Position numbers and translations under genes: made by a program. Shown one piece after another: positions 59,700 to 64,000 of a stretch of DNA of 64,000 nt (its first letter is position 1; the number at the start of each line of letters is the position of its first letter). Source of the stretch: Acidimicrobiales bacterium (GTDB lineage Bacteria > Actinomycetota > Acidimicrobiia > Acidimicrobiales > JAUJNH01); the NCBI GenBank assembly GCA_030448245.1, contig JAUJNH010000004.1, forward strand, positions 186,001 through 250,000, in the 5' to 3' direction. The notes under the pieces are model-generated. The model saw nothing but the letters and a program-made list of their open reading frames with translations, made no database searches and had not been told where the DNA came from.

Positions 59700-59854
59700 G
59701 GTCGGTGCCGGTTGGCCTTGGGCGATGACTTTGAGCGGCCCGTCTACTTCTGCGGTCGCCTGGCAACTACCTCTGCATCAACCAGGACCAGGCGATCGAG
59801 CAGGGCTTCAACTGCGCCGCCGAGGTGCTCACCGAGCTGGAACGTTCCAGCTGA
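59700..59854 (+). pseudogene. C-terminal remnant resembling a UDP-galactopyranose mutase-like FAD protein
   Basis: Frame 0: ALGDDFERPVYFCGRLA; frame 2: GNYLCINQDQAIEQGFNCAAEVLTELERSS*. Joined by a 1-nt indel: VYFCGRLANYLCINQDQAIEQGF, compared from memory with UGM-like C-terminal GRLxxYxYxNMDQ. Confidence 0.5.
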
Positions 59855-59897
59855 AGAGTTCCTCGCTGGTGCTCGCCGGCGGGCCCTCAACGCGCCT

Positions 59898-60908
59898 TTA
59901 TCGATCGCGGCGGCGCTGGCCGATGCCGTCGAGGTAGGAGAGCGTCTGCTTGATGCCCTCTCCCAGCGGGATGACGCTCGAGAAGCCGAGGCCAGCCTGC
60001 TTGGTGGTGTCGCCTCCTCGAGCGAACACGCCCTCGGGCTTGTCGGACATCCCGACGACCCGGGGCTCGTACCCGCACGCCGCCGCCGCCTGGGCGGCGA
60101 GGCTCTTCATGCTGGTGTAGATGCCGGTCGAGAGGTTGAGGGCGTCGCCGTCGTCGATCAGGTCCACCGTCGACAGGATCCCGTCGATGCAGTCCTCGAT
60201 GTGGATGAAGTCGCGCAGCTGGTCGCCACTGCCCCACACCACCAGCTCCGGCGCTCCCTGCTGCTGGAGGGCGCGGAGGCAGATGCTCGGGAACGGGTAG
60301 GTGAGGTCCTGGTCCTCGCCGTAGCCGGAGAAGGGCCGGTATGCCACCGATCGCAGGCCGTGGCGCTGGTACGCCAGCTGCGCCAGGTATTCGTGCGTCA
60401 GCTTCGCCCAGCCGTACGACAGGTCGGGCATGCCGAGAGCCCCAGAGTCGTCGTCGAAGCTGATGAACTCCTCCTTCAGCAGCACGTAGCCCTCCGGCCG
60501 CTGGAGGCTGATCGGGTAGGCGGCGCTGGAGCTGAAGCAGACCGACTTCTCGGGATGTGCCTCCACCGCCCACTTCCAGTAGGCGGCGTCGATGCCCAGG
60601 TCCTCGGCGACCGCCAGCGGGTTGGCTTCGATGACGGCCCGACCTCCCACGATGGCCGCCAAGTGGAAGGCGTAGTCGAAGTCCCGGTCCTTGCGCTCCT
60701 GGAAGAACTGGCGGCAGTCGATCGGAGAGAAGTGGAAGTTGGCGTGGTCGCGGGGCTCGAACAGGGTCCAGCCGTGCGCGGGGTCGACGGCCCCGGTCAG
60801 CGGCGCCAGGTTGTCGACGGCGTGGACCTCGTCCCCGCGCTCGAGCAGCCGCCGGACGAGGTGGCGCCCGACGAACCCGGCAGCCCCGGTGACCAGAACT
60901 TTCACCAC
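59898..60908 (-). CDS. NAD-dependent epimerase/dehydratase (GDP-mannose 3,5-epimerase-like)
   Basis: VKVLVTGAAGFVGRHLVRRLLERGDEVHAVDNL, AFHLAAIVGGRAVIEANPL, CFSSSAAYPISLQ, YGWAKLTHEYLAQLA. Confidence 0.88.
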   Translation of the reverse strand: MVKVLVTGAAGFVGRHLVRRLLERGDEVHAVDNLAPLTGAVDPAHGWTLFEPRDHANFHFSPIDCRQFFQERKDRDFDYAFHLAAIVGGRAVIEANPLAVAEDLGIDAAYWKWAVEAHPEKSVCFSSSAAYPISLQRPEGYVLLKEEFISFDDDSGALGMPDLSYGWAKLTHEYLAQLAYQRHGLRSVAYRPFSGYGEDQDLTYPFPSICLRALQQQGAPELVVWGSGDQLRDFIHIEDCIDGILSTVDLIDDGDALNLSTGIYTSMKSLAAQAAAACGYEPRVVGMSDKPEGVFARGGDTTKQAGLGFSSVIPLGEGIKQTLSYLDGIGQRRRDR

Positions 60909-60966
60909 AGCAGCTCCTCCAAGCTCGTGTTGCTTCGGTGGTACGAGCCCTGACCCCGCTGCGCCG

Positions 60967-61878
60967 TCACGAGAAGTGGCTCTGGTAGCGCTGGAAGGCC
61001 TTCATCGCCTCGTCCGGGAGGAACCCGAAGAGGGCATCGGGGTCGGACTGGAGCGCCTCGACCAGGGCCAGGTTGTGCTCGTAGCCGAGGTACTCGCGCT
61101 TCATGTCGACGACGAGATCATGGGGGTTCCGCTCCTGCACCACGGACGGCTTGGCGTAGACGACCCGGGCCCCCCGGCGCTCGACGTGGTAGGCGGCCCA
61201 GATGTCGTCCATCCTGCCCACGTGGGGGAAGAGGAAGTAGTCCTTGAGGAGATGGGCTGCGATGAACGTGTTCTGGGAGTTGAACGGGCTGAGGGCGTTG
61301 GACGCCAACGGGAAGAGAGAGGCGTCGAACTTGCAGTCGGGGGCGAACTGCATGCGACAGATGGCGTCGATGTCGGGGTCCCCGTCCCAGAAGTCGGCCT
61401 GCACGTCGACGTGGACGCGTTCCCGGCGGCACGAGGAGTAGTCGCGCCGGGGCAGCAGCTGCAGGGGGTAGCCCCGGTGCCAGAGGTTGGGGTGGTTCGT
61501 GGCGCCTACCGGATCGAACGCGGGGAGGTCGGTGGTGAAGAGGTTCACCTCGACCTCCCGGCCCACGAGCAGGTCGCTGCCCCAGTCGTCGTAGGGGATG
61601 TTGTCGTCGTCCACCACGGCGACCACCTCCGCTCCCATCTGGTGGGCGACCAGCAACCCGAAGTTGCGGCGCTGGATGCAGTTCCAGCCGATGAGGTCCG
61701 ACAGGTCCTTGTCGAGCGCTTCCTGGTCGGCAGGCCCGAGGTAGGTGCCGTTGTCCAGGTGGTACGCCGGGGTCTTGCGGTCCCCAATGACGACCAGGTG
61801 CCAGCCGGGCATGTTGTCGAACCGCTGGACCGCCTCGGTCGGCGGGTTGATGGTGGTGGTGACGATGACGTTGGTCAC
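60967..61878 (-). CDS. STELLO/DUF288-like glycosyltransferase-family protein
   Basis: VTNVIVTTTINPPTEAVQRFDNMPGWHLVVIGDRKTPAYHLDNGTYLGPADQEALDKDL...NCIQRRNFGLLVAHQMGAEVVAVVDDDNIPYDDW: gW-x-LvviGDrKTP and R-R-N-x-G...DDDN pattern. Confidence 0.7.
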   Translation of the reverse strand: MTNVIVTTTINPPTEAVQRFDNMPGWHLVVIGDRKTPAYHLDNGTYLGPADQEALDKDLSDLIGWNCIQRRNFGLLVAHQMGAEVVAVVDDDNIPYDDWGSDLLVGREVEVNLFTTDLPAFDPVGATNHPNLWHRGYPLQLLPRRDYSSCRRERVHVDVQADFWDGDPDIDAICRMQFAPDCKFDASLFPLASNALSPFNSQNTFIAAHLLKDYFLFPHVGRMDDIWAAYHVERRGARVVYAKPSVVQERNPHDLVVDMKREYLGYEHNLALVEALQSDPDALFGFLPDEAMKAFQRYQSHFS

Positions 61879-62651
61879 GAGCTCGCCCCCGCAGGGACCT
61901 TCAGCAGCGCTGCGGCCGGCTTGAACCGGGTCCTCAGCAGCGTGCCGATGTAGCGAGACTGGGTCTTCAGCGAGTTCTGGGAGACGCCCTCCGAGCGGGG
62001 GGTCCACGTGGTGGGGACCTCGAGCACCTCAACGCCCAGGAGCAGCGGCTTGAGCACCGTCTCCAGCAGGAACTCGTGGCGCAGCCCCTCCCACTGGATC
62101 ACCTTCACCAACTCGGTGGGGAAGAGGCGGTAGCCGAAGGTGGCGTCGGTGAGCTGGGTCCGGTAGAGCAGGGAGGTCAGGTGCTGGAACACCCAGTTGA
62201 GGGCGACGCGCACCCCGCCGTAGCCGGAGAAGCCGCCTGCGGCCGCCCACCGCGAGGCGGTGATGACTGCCGCCGGCTTCTCCTTGGCCAGCTCGACGAA
62301 GGCCTGCACCAGGCTCGGGTCGGTCTCGAGGTCGCTGGCCATCATGACGACGTGGCTCCCGCTGGCCAGGTCGAATGCCTCGCGCATGGCGCCGCCCAGG
62401 AACGGCAGCCCCTGGTGGTGGATGCGCAGGCGGTTGCCGGGGTCGCTGGCCGCCGCTTCACAGCGAGCCATGCTCTCCGGCGTGGTGCGGTCGCAGACCA
62501 CGACGAGGATCTCGAGGATGTCGTCGCCGTTCGTCTCCCTCAGCACCCGGACGGTCTCGTCGAACGAGCTCGTCTCGGTGACGACGGGCAGGATGACGGT
62601 CAGCCCAGAGAAGGAGCGGATCGGGAAGGTGGGGGTGGCCAAGTCTCTCAC
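61875..62651 (-). CDS. Glycosyltransferase family 2 (polyprenyl-phosphate sugar synthase-like)
   Basis: FSGLTVILPVVTETSSFDETVRVL, EILVVVCDRTTPES, QGLPFLGGAMREAFDLASGSHVVMMASDLETDPSLV, DATFGYRLFPTELV. Confidence 0.88.
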   Translation of the reverse strand: MRDLATPTFPIRSFSGLTVILPVVTETSSFDETVRVLRETNGDDILEILVVVCDRTTPESMARCEAAASDPGNRLRIHHQGLPFLGGAMREAFDLASGSHVVMMASDLETDPSLVQAFVELAKEKPAAVITASRWAAAGGFSGYGGVRVALNWVFQHLTSLLYRTQLTDATFGYRLFPTELVKVIQWEGLRHEFLLETVLKPLLLGVEVLEVPTTWTPRSEGVSQNSLKTQSRYIGTLLRTRFKPAAALLKVPAGASS

Positions 62652-62764
62652 TTCGTCTCGCAGTCGTCGACATCGTAGCCGCAAGGTGCAGCCGGGCCCG
62701 AAACCGTCCACCGGCCGGGGCGGGCACCAGCCGGGCCGTACATCGCACGCGTACAGTTCAACCG

Positions 62765-64000
62765 GTGTCGAATGCCACGGTGACGGCAACCTCCGCGCGC
62801 CGCAGGACCTCGCCTCGGCGACGGCGCCTCAGCATCGAGCTGGCTGTCGCCGCCGGGCTTGCGGCGCTCGGCACATCGATGGCCCTGGTGCAGCTGTTCT
62901 GGGGGCAGGACGTTGGACTTGCCGACAACGGGGACGGCTTCCGGTTGATGTGTCACCTCGGGCTCCTCAAGACGGTCGATGTGATTGGCAGCCCACTGGT
63001 GCTCCAGTACGCCCCGGTGGGCTACGGCTGTGCGCCGGCCCTGGAGTACCTGTCATCACAGGAGTGGCTGGTCCGACCAGCACTCTGGGCGTACCGGCTG
63101 CGGTACGGCTCACAGGCCGGCTTTGACCTGCGGGCCCTGGGTCTCGCCCACGTTGCCCTGTTCGGAGCGCTCCTCGGCTCGCTTTACCTAGCTTTGCCAG
63201 GCCGCCGCCCGGCACGAGCGCTGGCAACCGCCATCGCGGGCTTCCTCCTTGCCGACATCACCTTCGTTACCTATTTCGTGTCACCGTTCAGCGAGCCCGC
63301 AACCTTCCTCGGGCTGCTGGCGGTGGCCGCAGCAACCGCGTGGTACGTCCGCTCCGAGCGCAGTCTCGGACTCCCGCTCGTCCTGCTCGTGGCCGCCACC
63401 GGTTTCCTGGTTCTGGCCAAGTCACAGACCTTCGTCTTCGCGCTGCTGGTAGCACCTGTACTGCTCTCGAGGAAGGTCGAGGTCAGGCGGCTGACGGGCC
63501 CGTGGTCAGGTCGAGCGATCCCGGCAGCTGCCTGCACGGTGCTCCTGGTGGTCGCCGGAGCCAACCTCGCGCAGCAGCCGGCGTTCTTCGCGAAGGTGAA
63601 CAAGCACCACGTGGTGTTCTTCACGCTGCTCGTCGACGCACCAGACGCCGGGTCGGCCCTCCGCTCGCTGGATGTGTCCCCCGCACTGATCCGATACCGC
63701 GGGACAGGGTTCTTCGATCCGGAGGTCGCCGACAAGGAGGAGGATGCCGACTACCAGGAGTTCCAGCGCATCGTCGACCGCCGGAAGCTGGTCACCTACC
63801 TCGCGACGCACCCGCGCCACTGGGGTCCCCTGCTGCAGTCCGGGGCCGAGGCCGTGTCCCAGCTGCGCACCGACTACCTGTCGAACTACCCGGCTCCGCA
63901 TCCCCAGGAACCGCTGCTCGCGTCACGACCGAACCCGACGGAGCGGCTGTTGTCGAGCGTGGGTCGTGTGAGCTGGCCCTTGCTGCCGCTCGTGTGGCTG
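62765..64000 (+). CDS. Multi-pass membrane protein (possible GT-C-like glycan enzyme), truncated by window edge
   Basis: Manual translation from GTG 62765: 412 sense codons to 64000 without a stop (VSNATVTATSARRRTSPRRRRLSIELAVAAGLAALGTSMALVQLFWGQDVGLADNGDGFRLMCHLG...). Absent from the ORF track. TACAGT 7 nt upstream. Confidence 0.85.
   Translation, partial: MSNATVTATSARRRTSPRRRRLSIELAVAAGLAALGTSMALVQLFWGQDVGLADNGDGFRLMCHLGLLKTVDVIGSPLVLQYAPVGYGCAPALEYLSSQEWLVRPALWAYRLRYGSQAGFDLRALGLAHVALFGALLGSLYLALPGRRPARALATAIAGFLLADITFVTYFVSPFSEPATFLGLLAVAAATAWYVRSERSLGLPLVLLVAATGFLVLAKSQTFVFALLVAPVLLSRKVEVRRLTGPWSGRAIPAAACTVLLVVAGANLAQQPAFFAKVNKHHVVFFTLLVDAPDAGSALRSLDVSPALIRYRGTGFFDPEVADKEEDADYQEFQRIVDRRKLVTYLATHPRHWGPLLQSGAEAVSQLRTDYLSNYPAPHPQEPLLASRPNPTERLLSSVGRVSWPLLPLVWL

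Overview
The window is high-GC, GC3-biased chromosomal DNA of actinobacterial type, possibly Acidimicrobiia-like (inferred from gene content and codon bias only). It is densely coded, with about 55 supportable CDSs. I found no rRNA, tRNA, CRISPR array, integrase or transposase. Main blocks: (1) 1-7 kb: flavin reductase end, 2'-5' RNA ligase, hydantoinase A/B, methyltransferase, HugZ-like protein, SDR. (2) 7.5-10.5 kb: a TPP-riboswitch-led thiG-thiH unit plus comB-like. (3) 10.7-18.8 kb: lipoate-linked metabolism (lpd, 2-oxoacid dehydrogenase E2 and a single-ORF LipB-LipA fusion). (4) 21-29 kb: MetH, ABC-F ATPase, PduO-type cobalamin adenosyltransferase. (5) 30-41.6 kb: Sir2, CHRD, rhodanese-MoeB, DUF4012, methylmalonyl-CoA mutase, MeaB, LpdA-like quinone reductase. 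(6) 41.9-45.6 kb: biotin carboxylase/BCCP, BirA, acyl-CoA dehydrogenase. (7) 45.6-64 kb: cell-envelope/glycan locus (LCP, RmlA/B/D, Ugd, epimerases, several glycosyltransferases, a STELLO/DUF288-like protein and a multi-spanning membrane protein running off the right edge that is missing from the ORF track). The most notable observations are the LipB-LipA fusion, a collapsed ECF-sigma/CHAT locus that stays in one frame, gene stubs and frameshifted genes (GNAT, AMIN-like, LPxTG-like, UGM-like C-terminus, possible carboxyltransferase N-terminus), pervasive TANNNT boxes 6-9 nt upstream of start codons (leaderless transcription), a head-to-head overlap of two glycosyltransferase genes, and an 18-bp perfect inverted repeat at 7.35 kb. 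I did not find a convincing wholly new multi-gene defence or mobile system.
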